This document shows positions 1 to 9,409 of a stretch of DNA of 64,000 bases, piece by piece. How positions within the stretch are numbered: the first letter of the stretch is position 1; every line of letters begins with the position of its first letter. Position numbers and translations under genes: made by a program. A model generated the notes under the pieces. The model was given only the letters and a program-made list of their open reading frames with translations. It was not told where the DNA came from and searched no databases. Source of the stretch: Nocardioides sp. JQ2195 (lineage in GTDB: Bacteria > Actinomycetota > Actinomycetes > Propionibacteriales > Nocardioidaceae); the NCBI RefSeq assembly GCF_012272695.1, contig NZ_CP050902.1:620001-684000 (forward strand), read 5' to 3'.

Positions 1-24
1 CGCCTTTCCACAGCACCAACGTGA

Positions 25-64
25 TGAGCAGAACCCCCGGGAGACCGGGGGTTCTGCTCATTTC
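25..64. terminator. Intrinsic terminator hairpin
   Basis: A perfect 16-bp inverted repeat (arms 25-40 and 45-60, loop GAGA) is followed by TTTCC. It probably ends a gene lying left of the window. The nitrate operon starts about 170 bp downstream. Confidence 0.85.
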
Positions 65-144
65 CGACTGGTCCGCAGCCTTCCCCGTGAACCGCTCCCG
101 CGAACCGTGACGGTGAGCCGCTCCTGTGAGGTGGTGAGAGCACG

Positions 145-199
145 TTGACACGTGCGTGAAACAAGAGGGACAGTCCCCGAAACGTCGACTGCCTAGGTT
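145..199 (+). promoter_or_regulatory. Putative promoter and GlnR-like half-sites before the nitrate operon
   Basis: TAGGTT at 194-199 is a plausible -10 box and would give a leader of about 23 nt before the GTG at 229. Two GAAAC half-sites at 158-162 and 179-183 lie 21 bp apart upstream. Actinobacterial GlnR sites use GTNAC and GAAAC half-sites at about 11/22-bp spacing, so GlnR control is possible. The spacing is off by one and the GTNAC partners are poor, so this is a weak call. Confidence 0.3.
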
Positions 200-228
200 C
201 CTCGGCACCCGAACCACGAGGAGTCGAC

Positions 229-1725
229 GTGACCACCACCTCCGCGCCCGATCCCGGCGTACCCACCGAAGCCATGAAGGGCGGCACCTGGATCGAGGAC
301 TGGCGCCCCGAGGACCCGGCCTTCTGGGGTGCCGGGGGCGCCACGGTGGCCCGGCGCAACCTGCTCTGGTCGATCTTCTCCGAGCACCTCGGCTTCTCGG
401 TATGGCTGCTGTGGAGCGTCACGGCGGCGATGCTGGTGCAGGTCGGCTTCGCGTTCACCACCTCCCAGCTCTTCGTGCTGGTCGCGGTGCCGAACCTGGT
501 GGGCGCCCTGGTCCGGCTCCCCTACACCTTCGCCGTGCCGAGGTTCGGTGGCCGCAACTGGACCGTCGTCAGTGCCTCCCTGCTGCTGGTGCCCACGCTG
601 CTGTTCGCGCACTTCGTGCAGCGACCGGGCACGCCGTACTGGGTGTTCGTGCTGGTCGCGGCGACCGCCGGGCTGGGTGGCGGCAACTTCGCCTCGTCCA
701 TGTCGAACATCAACTTCTTCTACCCGACAGCACGCAAGGGAGCGGCGCTCGGGCTGAACGCAGCCGGGGGGAACCTCGGGGTCGCAGTCATCCAGCTCTT
801 CCTCCCGGTCGTCGTCGGCGGCGCCGGCCTCTTTGGGCTGGTCCGTGCCGCCGAGGGCGGACCGGCCCTGCAACGAGCCGGACACCTGTACGCCGCCCTG
901 GCGCTCGTCGGCGCCCTGTGCGCGTGGCTGTTCATGAACAACCTGACGATGGCTCGTTCCCGTCCCCAGCTCGGTGTGCTGCGGCACCGGCACACCTGGG
1001 TGGTGTCGTTCCTCTACATCGGGACCTTCGGTTCGTTCATCGGCTACTCGGCGGCCCTGCCGCTGCTGATCAAGCTCAACTTCTGGGTGCCCACCACCGA
1101 CGGCTCCGGCGCCGGCATCGACTTCGCCCACTACGCGTTCCTCGGTGCCCTGGTCGGCTCGGTCGCCCGTCCGTACGGCGGGTGGCTGGCCGACAAGTAC
1201 GGCGGGGCACGCGTCACCGCGGCCTCCTTCGTGGCGATGATCGCGGCAACCCTTGCGGTGCTGTGGTCGCTGTCCCAGCTGACCCCCAACCCTGTGGCGT
1301 CGGCGGCCATCGCCCGGGAGAACCAGGAGTGGTTCCCCTGGTTCCTCCCCTTCTTCCTGCTCGTCTTCGTGGCGACCGGCATCGGCAACGGGTCGACCTA
1401 CCGGATGATCCCGTTGATCTGGCGCAGGCGAGCCGTCGACCGCACCGCCTCGGGCACTCCGGAGCGGGAGTCGGCGTTGGCGGGGGCCACCCGGGAGTCC
1501 TCGGCGGTGATCGGGATCGCCGGCGCGGTCGGAGCGATCGGTGGCTTCCTGGTCCCGATGACGTTCGGTGCGCCCTGGGTGGCGGACCCGGCTGCGGCGG
1601 TGCGTGGCGCCTTCGTGGCGTTCGCGTCGTTCTACGGCCTCTGCCTGGCGGTGACCTGGTTCTGCTTCCTGCGCCGGGGGTTCCTGGTCGACCGGGTGCC
1701 GAGCCTGGCGGGCGCGGGCATCTGA
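229..1725 (+). CDS. narK: Nitrate/nitrite transporter, NarK/NasA type (MFS)
   Basis: A 498-residue, roughly 12-helix MFS protein that would move nitrate in and/or nitrite out across the cytoplasmic membrane. Two NarK signatures are visible: GGNFASSMSNINFFYP near residues 149-164, and GIGNGSTYRMIP near 383. Family proteins are 450-500 aa, so it looks complete. The GTG start follows GAGGAG (218-223) at 5-bp spacing, in the only sensible position. Its TGA overlaps the next ATG by one base (TGATG), so it is translationally coupled to the nitrate reductase. As first gene of the operon it presumably supplies substrate. A second, sequence-distinct NarK-type transporter sits at the right end of the window. 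Confidence 0.93.
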   Translation: MTTTSAPDPGVPTEAMKGGTWIEDWRPEDPAFWGAGGATVARRNLLWSIFSEHLGFSVWLLWSVTAAMLVQVGFAFTTSQLFVLVAVPNLVGALVRLPYTFAVPRFGGRNWTVVSASLLLVPTLLFAHFVQRPGTPYWVFVLVAATAGLGGGNFASSMSNINFFYPTARKGAALGLNAAGGNLGVAVIQLFLPVVVGGAGLFGLVRAAEGGPALQRAGHLYAALALVGALCAWLFMNNLTMARSRPQLGVLRHRHTWVVSFLYIGTFGSFIGYSAALPLLIKLNFWVPTTDGSGAGIDFAHYAFLGALVGSVARPYGGWLADKYGGARVTAASFVAMIAATLAVLWSLSQLTPNPVASAAIARENQEWFPWFLPFFLLVFVATGIGNGSTYRMIPLIWRRRAVDRTASGTPERESALAGATRESSAVIGIAGAVGAIGGFLVPMTFGAPWVADPAAAVRGAFVAFASFYGLCLAVTWFCFLRRGFLVDRVPSLAGAGI

Positions 1726-3851
1726 TGGGCACCGAGACCCACTGCCCCTACTGCTCGCTGCAGTGCGGGATGCGGCTCGTCGCGCCAGCGGGGGCGAGTG
1801 CCTCACCGCTGCCTGCCCGCACTGCGGTGGAGGTCCGGGAGTGGCCGGAGTTCCCCGTCAACCGGGGCGCCCTGTGTCGCAAGGGCTGGACCGCGACCGG
1901 GTTGCACCGACACCGCGAGCGGCTCACCCAGCCGTTGGTGCGCTCGCTCGTCACCGGGGAGCTGGAGCCGACCTCGTGGGAGTCGGCCCTCGACCTCGTC
2001 GCGGCTCGACTGGTGGCCCTGCGCGGGGAGCACGGGCCGGACAGCATCGGGGTCTTCGGCGGTGGCGGCCTGACCAACGAGAAGGCCTACCAGCTGGGCA
2101 AGTTCGCCCGGGTGGCGATCGGCACCAGCCAGATCGACTACAACGGCCGGTGGTGCATGTCCTCGGCCGCCTCGGCCGGCACCCGCGCCCTCGGCCTGGA
2201 TCGCGGCCTGCCGTTTCCCCTGGTGGACATCGAGCACACCGACGTCGTCGTCCTCGTCGGCTCCAACCTGGCCGAGACGATGCCACCCGCTGCCCGCCAC
2301 GTGGCCGCGCTGCGCGCCCGGGGTGGGCAGGTCGTGGTGATCGACCCGCGTCGTACGGCGACCGCGGAGCAGGCCGATGTCTTCGTGCAACCGGTGCCGG
2401 GCACCGACCTGGCACTGGCCCAGGCCGTGCTGCACCAGGTCATCGCGGACGGCAACGTCGACGACGCCTACGTCGCGTCGCGCACCTCCGGCTTCGCGGC
2501 GGTGCAGGACTCGGTGTCGTCGTGGTGGCCCGAGCGAGCCGAGCGGGTGACGGGGGTCCCGGCCCCCGAGATCCGCGCCCTCGCCGCGTTGCTGGGGGCG
2601 GCAGAGCGGGTGATGGTGCTGACCGCCCGCGGGGCCGAACAGCACGCTTCGGGCTCAGACATCGTGCTCGGGTGGATCAACGTCGCGCTGGCCCTGGGCA
2701 TGTGCGGTCGTGAGTACGCCGGGTACGGCTGCCTCACCGGGCAGGGCAACGGCCAGGGTGGGCGTGAGCACGGGCAGAAGTCCGACCAGCTGCCCGGCTA
2801 CCGGATGATCGACGATCCCGCGGCCCGCGAGCACGTCGCCGGGGTGTGGGGTGTGACGCCACGATCCCTGCCGGGCAGGGGGAAGTCGGCCTATGAGCTG
2901 CTCTCCTCCCTCGGTGAGCCCGAGGGCGTGAGGGCGCTGCTGGTCTTCGGTTCGAACATCGTCGTGTCGGCGCCGAACGCCTCCTTCGTCTCCTCACGAC
3001 TCGATGCGCTGTCGCTGCTGGTGGTCGCCGACATCGTCATGTCCGAGACCGCCGCGCGTGCCGACGTCGTGCTCCCGATCACGCAGTGGGCCGAGGAGAC
3101 CGGCACCATGACGAACCTCGAGGGCCGCGTGATCCTGCGCCAGCAGGCGATCACGCCACCCAGGGGCGTGCTGAGTGATCTCGCGATCCTGCGCGGGCTC
3201 GCGTCCAGGCTGGCCTCACCGATCGCCTTCAGCGAGGACCCGGAGGAGATCTTCGCCGAGCTGGCTCGGGCCTCCGCAGGGGGGAGGGCTGACTACGCCG
3301 GCATCAGCCACGACCGGGTCCGCAAGGAGCAGGGTGTGTTCTGGCCGTGTCCCGACCGCGCCCATCCGGGCACGCCGCGGATGTTCCTCTCGTCGTTCGC
3401 GCATGCGGACGGCCGGGCCAGGTTCCACGTCGTCGAGCACCGCGGTGCCGTGGAGCAACCCGATGCCGAGCACCCGCTGCACCTGACCACGGGCCGGGTG
3501 CTCGCGCAGTACCAGTCCGGTGCCCAGACCCGACGGGTCCGCGACCTGCCCGACGACGGGCCCTTCGTCGAGATCCACCCGATGCTGGCCCGGCGCCTGG
3601 GCGTCGACGACGGCGAGGAGGTGCGCCTCACCACGCGCCGGGGCACGATGACTGCTCCGGCGCGGGTGGTCGACACCATCCGACCCGACACCGTCTTCGT
3701 GCCGTTCCACTGGGTCGGCGCCAACCTGCTCACCAACGACGCCCTCGACCCGGTCTCGCGGATGCCGGAGTTCAAGGCCTGTGCGGTCGCCGTGGCCCCG
3801 GTGCGGTCCGACCGGTGGCACGCGCGGGAGCCGGCAGGAGAGCTGGGATGA
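1725..3851 (+). CDS. nasC: Assimilatory nitrate reductase catalytic subunit (molybdopterin)
   Basis: A 708-residue cytoplasmic molybdopterin oxidoreductase reducing nitrate to nitrite. The N-terminus has a [4Fe-4S] motif (C7, C10, C14 and a distant Cys in GALCRKGW). It is followed by the bis-MGD domain and a C-terminal molydopterin-binding domain containing HPLHLTTGRVLAQYQSG. The length fits NasC/NarB enzymes. I placed the start at the ATG overlapping the narK stop because the Fe-S motif begins seven residues in. The same frame is open upstream to 156, but that part is antisense-like shadow of narK. It has no C-terminal [2Fe-2S] domain, which is instead in the next gene. The stop overlaps the downstream ATG by four bases. 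Confidence 0.93.
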   Translation: MGTETHCPYCSLQCGMRLVAPAGASASPLPARTAVEVREWPEFPVNRGALCRKGWTATGLHRHRERLTQPLVRSLVTGELEPTSWESALDLVAARLVALRGEHGPDSIGVFGGGGLTNEKAYQLGKFARVAIGTSQIDYNGRWCMSSAASAGTRALGLDRGLPFPLVDIEHTDVVVLVGSNLAETMPPAARHVAALRARGGQVVVIDPRRTATAEQADVFVQPVPGTDLALAQAVLHQVIADGNVDDAYVASRTSGFAAVQDSVSSWWPERAERVTGVPAPEIRALAALLGAAERVMVLTARGAEQHASGSDIVLGWINVALALGMCGREYAGYGCLTGQGNGQGGREHGQKSDQLPGYRMIDDPAAREHVAGVWGVTPRSLPGRGKSAYELLSSLGEPEGVRALLVFGSNIVVSAPNASFVSSRLDALSLLVVADIVMSETAARADVVLPITQWAEETGTMTNLEGRVILRQQAITPPRGVLSDLAILRGLASRLASPIAFSEDPEEIFAELARASAGGRADYAGISHDRVRKEQGVFWPCPDRAHPGTPRMFLSSFAHADGRARFHVVEHRGAVEQPDAEHPLHLTTGRVLAQYQSGAQTRRVRDLPDDGPFVEIHPMLARRLGVDDGEEVRLTTRRGTMTAPARVVDTIRPDTVFVPFHWVGANLLTNDALDPVSRMPEFKACAVAVAPVRSDRWHAREPAGELG

Positions 3852-5335
3852 GGCGCGAGCGGCTGGTCGTGGTCGGCAACGGCATGGCGGCCACGCGGCT
3901 GGTCGAGACGCTCGTCGCGCGCCGGTACGACGGCCGGATCACCGTGATCGGCGAAGAGCCCGTGCCGGCCTACAACCGGATCCTGCTGTCGGCCGTGCTC
4001 GAGGGCACCCACCGCGCCGCGGCACTGACCATGCGCGACCCGGAGTGGCTCGCCTCGGTCGGCGTCGACCTGCGGCTGGGGAGCCGGGTGCTGGAGCTCT
4101 CCCGCACGGCGTCCCACGTGGTGCTGGTCGACGGCACCACGGTTCCCTACGACCGCCTGGTGCTGGCGACCGGCGCGATCGCCACGCTGCCGCCGATCCG
4201 GGGGCTGGTGCAGGTCGACGGCCAGCTGCACCCCAAGGTGCACGCGTTCCGCAGCCTGGCCGACTGCGAGGGGCTGCTCGACGCGCTGGTGCCCGATGCC
4301 GGCCAACGGGCCGTGGTGGTGGGCGGCGGACTGCTCGGCGTGCAGGTCGCCCGGGCGTTGGGCGTCCGCGGCGTGACCACCGAGATCGTGGAGGGGAGCG
4401 AGCACCTGCTCTCCACCCAGCTCGACGAGCGCGGTGGCTCGATCCTCGAGCGGGGGTTGAAGAAGCTGGGCAGCGACGTCTACACCGGTGCGCGCGCCGT
4501 CCGCCTCGTGGACGAGGGCCTCCGGCTCGACAACGGCTGCACGTTGCAGACCGATCTGGTCATCCTGGCCGCGGGCGGCCGGCCCTCGACCGCGCTGGCC
4601 CGGCAGGCCGGGCTGTTCGTCCGCCGTGGTGTCGTCGTCGACGGCCACCTCACATCGATCACCGACCCGCGGGTGCACGCGATCGGCGACTGTGCGGAGT
4701 TCGCCGGACGGGTCACCGGCTTCGTCTCACCCGCCTGGGAGCAGGCGGTCGTGCTGGCCGAGCACCTGTGCGGGGGCGAGGCGTCCTACTCCGGCTCCCG
4801 CTCGGTGGCCCGGCTCCGGGCCAGCGACCTCGAGGTCGCCGTGCTCGGTGAGCCGGAGCGCAGTGACGGCGAGGTGGTCGAGGTGACCAACCCGATCGCC
4901 GGAACGCATCGCAAGCTGGTCGTCCGGGGCGGGGTCATCGTCGCGGCCGCTCTGGTCGGAGACCTGGCCCGGGTCGGGCTGATCACCCAGCTCTACGACC
5001 AGCGCACGGTCCTCGGCGCCCACGAGCCGGGGGAGCTGCTGATGGCCGAGCGTCCCACGCCGGCCGAGTCGGCCGAGCTGCCCGATGACGCCGAGGTGTG
5101 CGCCTGCGCCGGGGTCAGCGCGGCCCGGATCCGTGCCTGTCGCACGGTCGACGAGGTGTGCGGGGCGACCCGCGCCACCACGGGTTGCGGTGGTTGCACC
5201 TCGGTCGTCGAGCAGCTCCTCGCCGGCGGCGGCCCGGTGAGCAAGGGTTTTCACGACGGAAACAAAGCGGGTCCCTCCCGTCAACATGGGCCGCCTAGCT
5301 TCCTGTCACAGGTTGTCAGGAAGGAATCCTCATGA
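3848..5335 (+). CDS. nasB: FAD/NAD(P)-dependent oxidoreductase with BFD-type [2Fe-2S] domain, nitrate reductase electron-transfer partner
   Basis: A 495-residue flavoprotein. FAD-binding VVVGNGMAATRLVE is at the start and the NAD-binding Rossmann motif VVVGGGLLGVQVARALG near 160. A BFD-like [2Fe-2S] domain follows near residues 415-460, with Cys pairs in EVCACAG and TTGCGGC. It resembles the N-terminal half of NirB and Bacillus NasB. Between nasC and nirB it most likely passes electrons from NAD(P)H to nitrate reductase. The last 30 residues after the BFD domain (from VSKGFHDGNK) do not look like protein of this family. They are read from DNA resembling a regulatory region in front of nirB, so the frame may simply run open through a former intergenic stretch. 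Overlaps nirB by ATGA. Confidence 0.8.
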   Translation: MRRERLVVVGNGMAATRLVETLVARRYDGRITVIGEEPVPAYNRILLSAVLEGTHRAAALTMRDPEWLASVGVDLRLGSRVLELSRTASHVVLVDGTTVPYDRLVLATGAIATLPPIRGLVQVDGQLHPKVHAFRSLADCEGLLDALVPDAGQRAVVVGGGLLGVQVARALGVRGVTTEIVEGSEHLLSTQLDERGGSILERGLKKLGSDVYTGARAVRLVDEGLRLDNGCTLQTDLVILAAGGRPSTALARQAGLFVRRGVVVDGHLTSITDPRVHAIGDCAEFAGRVTGFVSPAWEQAVVLAEHLCGGEASYSGSRSVARLRASDLEVAVLGEPERSDGEVVEVTNPIAGTHRKLVVRGGVIVAAALVGDLARVGLITQLYDQRTVLGAHEPGELLMAERPTPAESAELPDDAEVCACAGVSAARIRACRTVDEVCGATRATTGCGGCTSVVEQLLAGGGPVSKGFHDGNKAGPSRQHGPPSFLSQVVRKESS

Positions 5336-7923
5336 GCACACGCAAGTCACTGGTCGTCATCGGGAACGGCATGGTCGGGCACCGGTTCGTGCAGGCCGCC
5401 ATCGAGCGGGGCCTGACAGAACGCTTCGACATCACCGTGGTCGGCGAGGAGCCCCGAGCCGCCTACGACCGGGTGGCGCTCACCTCGTTCTTCGACGTCG
5501 GGGCGGAGCGCCTGTCCCTGCTGCCGACCGGCGCGTACGACGACCCGCGGGTCAGCCTGGTCCTGGACACGCCGGTGACCGCGATCGACCGGGAAGCGAG
5601 GACCGTCAGCCTCGGCAACGGAGAGGTGATCGCCTATGACGTCGCCGTCCTGGCCACCGGTGCCGCACCGTTCGTGCCACCGGTCCCCGGAAAGGACCTG
5701 GCCAACGTCTTCGTCTACCGCACCATCGAGGACCTCGAGGCGATCCGCGAGGCATCGAGGACGGCCAACGCGGGCGTCGTCATCGGCGGTGGCCTGCTCG
5801 GCCTCGAGGCCGCGAATGCCCTGCACCAGCTGGGGATTGAGACCCACGTGGTCGAGATGGCCCCGCGCCTGATGGCGGTCCAGGTCGACGACGCCGGGGG
5901 TGCGACCCTCAAGCGCCACATCGAGTCACTGGGGCTCTCCGTCCACACCGGGGTGGTCACCGAGAGGATCGTCGGCGACACCACGGCTGACGACGGGGGC
6001 CGAGTCAGCGGGCTGAGGTTCAAGGACGACGAGGACACGCTGCCCGTCGAGATCGTGGTCTTCTCGGCCGGCATCCGGCCCCGCGACCAGCTGGCCCGTG
6101 ACTGCGGACTCGACGTCGCCGAGCGGGGCGGCATCCTGGTGGACCCGTCGATGCGCACCAGCGACCCGGCGGTCCTCGCGATCGGCGAGTGCGCGGCACC
6201 CGGTGGCCGCATGTACGGCTTGGTCGCACCGGGCTACCAGATGGCCGAGGTCGCCGTGGACGCACTGGTCAACGAGGCCAGCACCGCGGCCTTCGAGGGT
6301 GCCGACATGTCCACCAAGCTCAAGCTCCTCGGTGTGGACGTGGCCAGCTTCGGCGACGCGTTCGCGACCACGGAGGGTGCCCTGGAGCTGGTGTTCGCGG
6401 ACGCGGTCGCCGGCGTCTACAAGAAGCTCGTGGTCTCCGCGGAAGGGGATCGGCTGCTCGGCGGGATCTTGGTCGGTGACGCGTCGGCGTACGGCGTGCT
6501 GCGACCGATGGTCTCCAGCGGGATGGCGCTGCCCGACAACCCGGAGGAGCTGATCCTGCCGGCTGCGCGTGGCGGCCAGCCGGTGCAGCCCGGCATGCCG
6601 GACGACGCCATCGTCTGCTCCTGCAACAACATCTCCAAGGGCTCCATCTGCGACACCATCGACCAGGAGGGCTGTGCCGACCTGCCGTGCGTGAAGGCGT
6701 GCACGAGGGCCGGCACGGTCTGCGGGTCCTGCGTGCCGATCGTGAAGAACCTGCTCGGCGAACGGCTCGAGGCTGCCGGAACGTCGGTCAGCAGGGGCAT
6801 CTGCGAGCACTTCGACCTGACCCGTCAGGAGCTGTTCGACGTCATCGCCGTGCACGGCTTCCAGCGCTTCGACGACATCGTCACCGCCCACGGGCGGGGC
6901 CGCGGCTGCGACGTCTGCAAGCCTGCCGTGGCGAGCATCCTGGCCAGTCAGTTCAACGGTCACGTGCTCGACCGGACCACCGCGAGCCTTCAGGACACCA
7001 ACGACGCCTACCTGGCCAACATCCAGCGCAACGGCACCTACTCGGTGGTGCCGCGGATCCCCGGTGGTGAGATCACCGCCGACAAGCTGATCGTGATCGG
7101 TGAGGTGGCTCGCGACTTCGGCCTCTACACCAAGATCACCGGTGGACAGCGGATCGACCTGTTCGGTGCCCGGGTCGAGGAGCTGCCGCAGATCTGGAAG
7201 CGCCTCGTCGACGCCGGCTTCGAGTCGGGGCACGCCTACGGCAAGTCGCTGCGCACGGTGAAGTCCTGCGTCGGCTCCACGTGGTGCCGGTTCGGCGTGC
7301 AGGACTCGGTGCAGATGGCGATCGACCTCGAGCTGCGCTACCGCGGCCTGCGCAGCCCCCACAAGCTGAAGGGCGGCGTCAGCGGCTGCGCCCGGGAGTG
7401 CGCGGAGGCGCGCGGCAAGGACTTCGGGGTGATCGCCACCGAGAAGGGCTGGAACCTCTACGTGTGCGGCAACGGTGGCGCCGTCCCGGCCCACGCCCAG
7501 CTGCTGGCCAGTGACCTGACGGGCGAGGAGCTGGTGCGCTACCTGGATCGCTTCCTCATGTACTACATCCGCACCGCGGACCGTCTGCAACGCACGTCGA
7601 CGTGGCTCGGGTCGATCGATGGCGGGCTCGACCGGATCCGTGAGATCGTGGTCGACGACACGCTCGGCCTGGGTGCCGAGCTGGAGGCAGAGATGGCACG
7701 ACACGTCGACTCCTACTTCGACGAGTGGAAGGCAACCATCGAGGACCACGACAAGCTGTCCCGCTTCGTCTCCTTCGTCAACGCCCCCGGTGTGCCTGAT
7801 CCCAACATCAGCTTCGACACCAGCAGGGGCCAGATCAGGCCCGCCGCCAACGACCAGCCGGTCTCGCTCGGCGCCACGATCCCGGTCGGTGCGCCCAGCG
7901 GCGCCGAGGTGGGCGCACGATGA
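5332..7923 (+). CDS. nirB: Assimilatory NAD(P)H nitrite reductase, large subunit
   Basis: An 863-residue cytoplasmic enzyme reducing nitrite to ammonium. Order of parts: FAD/NAD-binding pyridine nucleotide-disulfide oxidoreductase domain (VVIGNGMVGHRFV, then VVIGGGLLGLEAANAL near 145), BFD-like [2Fe-2S] region with IVCSCNN and TVCGSC near 425-465, then ferredoxin-like and siroheme/[4Fe-4S] domains. Siroheme-cluster ligands are visible as SCVGSTWC and GCAREC near 645-690. Length matches the family. AAGGAA lies six bases before the ATG, so it can be translated independently of the upstream overlap. The next gene, nirD, overlaps by four bases. Confidence 0.96.
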   Translation: MSTRKSLVVIGNGMVGHRFVQAAIERGLTERFDITVVGEEPRAAYDRVALTSFFDVGAERLSLLPTGAYDDPRVSLVLDTPVTAIDREARTVSLGNGEVIAYDVAVLATGAAPFVPPVPGKDLANVFVYRTIEDLEAIREASRTANAGVVIGGGLLGLEAANALHQLGIETHVVEMAPRLMAVQVDDAGGATLKRHIESLGLSVHTGVVTERIVGDTTADDGGRVSGLRFKDDEDTLPVEIVVFSAGIRPRDQLARDCGLDVAERGGILVDPSMRTSDPAVLAIGECAAPGGRMYGLVAPGYQMAEVAVDALVNEASTAAFEGADMSTKLKLLGVDVASFGDAFATTEGALELVFADAVAGVYKKLVVSAEGDRLLGGILVGDASAYGVLRPMVSSGMALPDNPEELILPAARGGQPVQPGMPDDAIVCSCNNISKGSICDTIDQEGCADLPCVKACTRAGTVCGSCVPIVKNLLGERLEAAGTSVSRGICEHFDLTRQELFDVIAVHGFQRFDDIVTAHGRGRGCDVCKPAVASILASQFNGHVLDRTTASLQDTNDAYLANIQRNGTYSVVPRIPGGEITADKLIVIGEVARDFGLYTKITGGQRIDLFGARVEELPQIWKRLVDAGFESGHAYGKSLRTVKSCVGSTWCRFGVQDSVQMAIDLELRYRGLRSPHKLKGGVSGCARECAEARGKDFGVIATEKGWNLYVCGNGGAVPAHAQLLASDLTGEELVRYLDRFLMYYIRTADRLQRTSTWLGSIDGGLDRIREIVVDDTLGLGAELEAEMARHVDSYFDEWKATIEDHDKLSRFVSFVNAPGVPDPNISFDTSRGQIRPAANDQPVSLGATIPVGAPSGAEVGAR

Positions 7924-8264
7924 ACGACGCAGGGTGGGAGTCGATCTGCCCCTTCGAGGTCCTCGAGGTGGAGCGTGGCGCCACCGTCCTCGCCCACGGC
8001 CGGGCGGTGGCGATCTTCCGGACCCACGACGACCGCTTGTTCGCCCTCGGGAACCACGACCCGTTCTCGGGCGCCAGCGTGTTGGCCCGCGGCATCGTGG
8101 GCACCCGTGGTGACATCCCCTTCGTGGCCTCCCCGATGCACAAGCACGCCTTCGACCTGCGCTCCGGTCAGTGCCTCGACGACGAGTCCGTCCACGTGGC
8201 GTCGTACGACGTCCGGGTGGTCGAGGGCGTCGTCGAGGTCGGCCCGCGCCGGGAGCTCGCATGA
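7920..8264 (+). CDS. nirD: Nitrite reductase small subunit (Rieske-fold)
   Basis: A 114-residue NirD subunit, the usual partner of NirB in NADH-dependent nitrite reduction. It has the Rieske-like beta fold pattern (DPFSGASVLARGIVGTRGD, SPMHKHAFDL) but lacks the Cys-His cluster ligands of true Rieske proteins, as normal for NirD. It overlaps nirB by ATGA and the next gene by ATGA, so the three are translationally coupled. Confidence 0.95.
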   Translation: MNDAGWESICPFEVLEVERGATVLAHGRAVAIFRTHDDRLFALGNHDPFSGASVLARGIVGTRGDIPFVASPMHKHAFDLRSGQCLDDESVHVASYDVRVVEGVVEVGPRRELA

Positions 8265-9373
8265 CCACGCACAAGCCGCTGGCCGGATTCCGGGTCGGAG
8301 TGACCGCGGCCCGCAAGGCGGCGGAGCAGTGCGCCTTGCTGCAACGGCGCGGAGCCGAGGTGGAGTGGACACCGGTGCTCTCGGTGGAGCCGCACCGGAT
8401 CGACGAGGTCGGGCTGAGGGCGGCCACCGAGCAGGTGCTGCTCGAGCCGGTCGACCTCTTCGTCGCCACCACCGGAGTCGGCATCACCTCGTGGTTCTCG
8501 GCGGCGGAGGAGTGGGGGCTCGGCGAAGCGCTGCGGGCGGCCCTCGACCGCTCGGAGATCCTGGCCCGGGGACCGAAGTCCGTCGGTGCCCTGCGCCGGG
8601 CCGGCCTGCGGGAGCTCTGGGCACCGGAGTCGGAGTGCTTCGAGGACGTGCTCTCGCACCTGCGCGGGCGTGACCTGACGGGCAAGCGCATCGTCGTCCA
8701 GGAGCACGGGCAGTCCCTGTCCAACGCGGCGCACGCGTTGCGTCGGCAGGGTGCGTCCGTCGAGGTGGTCACCGTCTACAGGGTCGAGGGCGTCGAGGAC
8801 CCGACCGCCACGTTCCGGATGGTCGACCTGGTCGCCGAACGCAAGCTCGACGCGGTCACGTTCACCTCGGCCCCGGCGGTGGCCGCCCTGATGGACCTCG
8901 CCGCGGCCGTCGGCCGCCGTGACGAGGTGGTGGCCGCCTTCCGGGCGGACGTGGTCGCGGCCTGTGTCGGCCCGGTCACCTCCGCTGCGTTCGAGATGTG
9001 GGGCGTCCCGACGATCCACCCGGAGCGCTCCCGCACCGCGGCGATGGTCAAGCTGCTCGAGACCGAGCTGCCCTCGCGCCGATCCGGTGTCGCGTTCGAC
9101 GTCGCCGGTCGCCTCCTGCTGCTGCACGGCGAGCAGGTGCTGCTGGACGGCCTGCCCGTGCACCTCTCACCGTCGCCGCGGGCGGTCCTGCACGCGCTCG
9201 CGGTCAATCCCGGACATGTCGTCTCCCGGCGCGATCTCCTGGCCTGCCTGCCGACCGGCACTGCCTCGTCCGAGCACGCCGTCGAGATGGCGGTGGCCCG
9301 ACTGCGGTCCGCCCTCGGCACCGGCGTCGTCCAGACGGTGGTCAAGCGCGGCTACCGGTTGGCGACCTCCTGA
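8261..9373 (+). CDS. Uroporphyrinogen-III synthase domain fused to C-terminal winged-helix DNA-binding domain
   Basis: A 370-residue two-part protein. Residues 1-265 match uroporphyrinogen-III synthase (HemD), which closes the tetrapyrrole ring on the path to siroheme, the NirB cofactor. Residues 275-370 look like an OmpR/PhoB-type winged helix (LLLHGEQVLLDGLPVHLSPS, then VEMAVARLRSALG and VVKRGYRLA). The same fusion is known beside actinobacterial nirBD (M. tuberculosis Rv0260c type). Start taken as the ATG overlapping the nirD stop; the open frame further upstream lies inside nirD. Whether it acts as an enzyme, a regulator of the operon or both cannot be told from sequence. Confidence 0.88.
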   Translation: MTTHKPLAGFRVGVTAARKAAEQCALLQRRGAEVEWTPVLSVEPHRIDEVGLRAATEQVLLEPVDLFVATTGVGITSWFSAAEEWGLGEALRAALDRSEILARGPKSVGALRRAGLRELWAPESECFEDVLSHLRGRDLTGKRIVVQEHGQSLSNAAHALRRQGASVEVVTVYRVEGVEDPTATFRMVDLVAERKLDAVTFTSAPAVAALMDLAAAVGRRDEVVAAFRADVVAACVGPVTSAAFEMWGVPTIHPERSRTAAMVKLLETELPSRRSGVAFDVAGRLLLLHGEQVLLDGLPVHLSPSPRAVLHALAVNPGHVVSRRDLLACLPTGTASSEHAVEMAVARLRSALGTGVVQTVVKRGYRLATS

Positions 9374-9409
9374 CCGGCGGGACCGGACCTCCGGCCGCGG
9401 CACGACCTG

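Noticed and set aside
156..1724. N-terminal 520-residue extension of the nitrate reductase frame
   Set aside because: It overlaps narK in another frame, is Arg/Gly/Pro-rich as expected of GC-rich shadow frames, and the Fe-S motif begins right after the ATG at 1725.
5926..8772. 948-codon minus-strand open frame
   Set aside because: Lies antisense to nirB, nirD and the HemD-HTH gene; composition is typical of a shadow frame and no family motif is visible.
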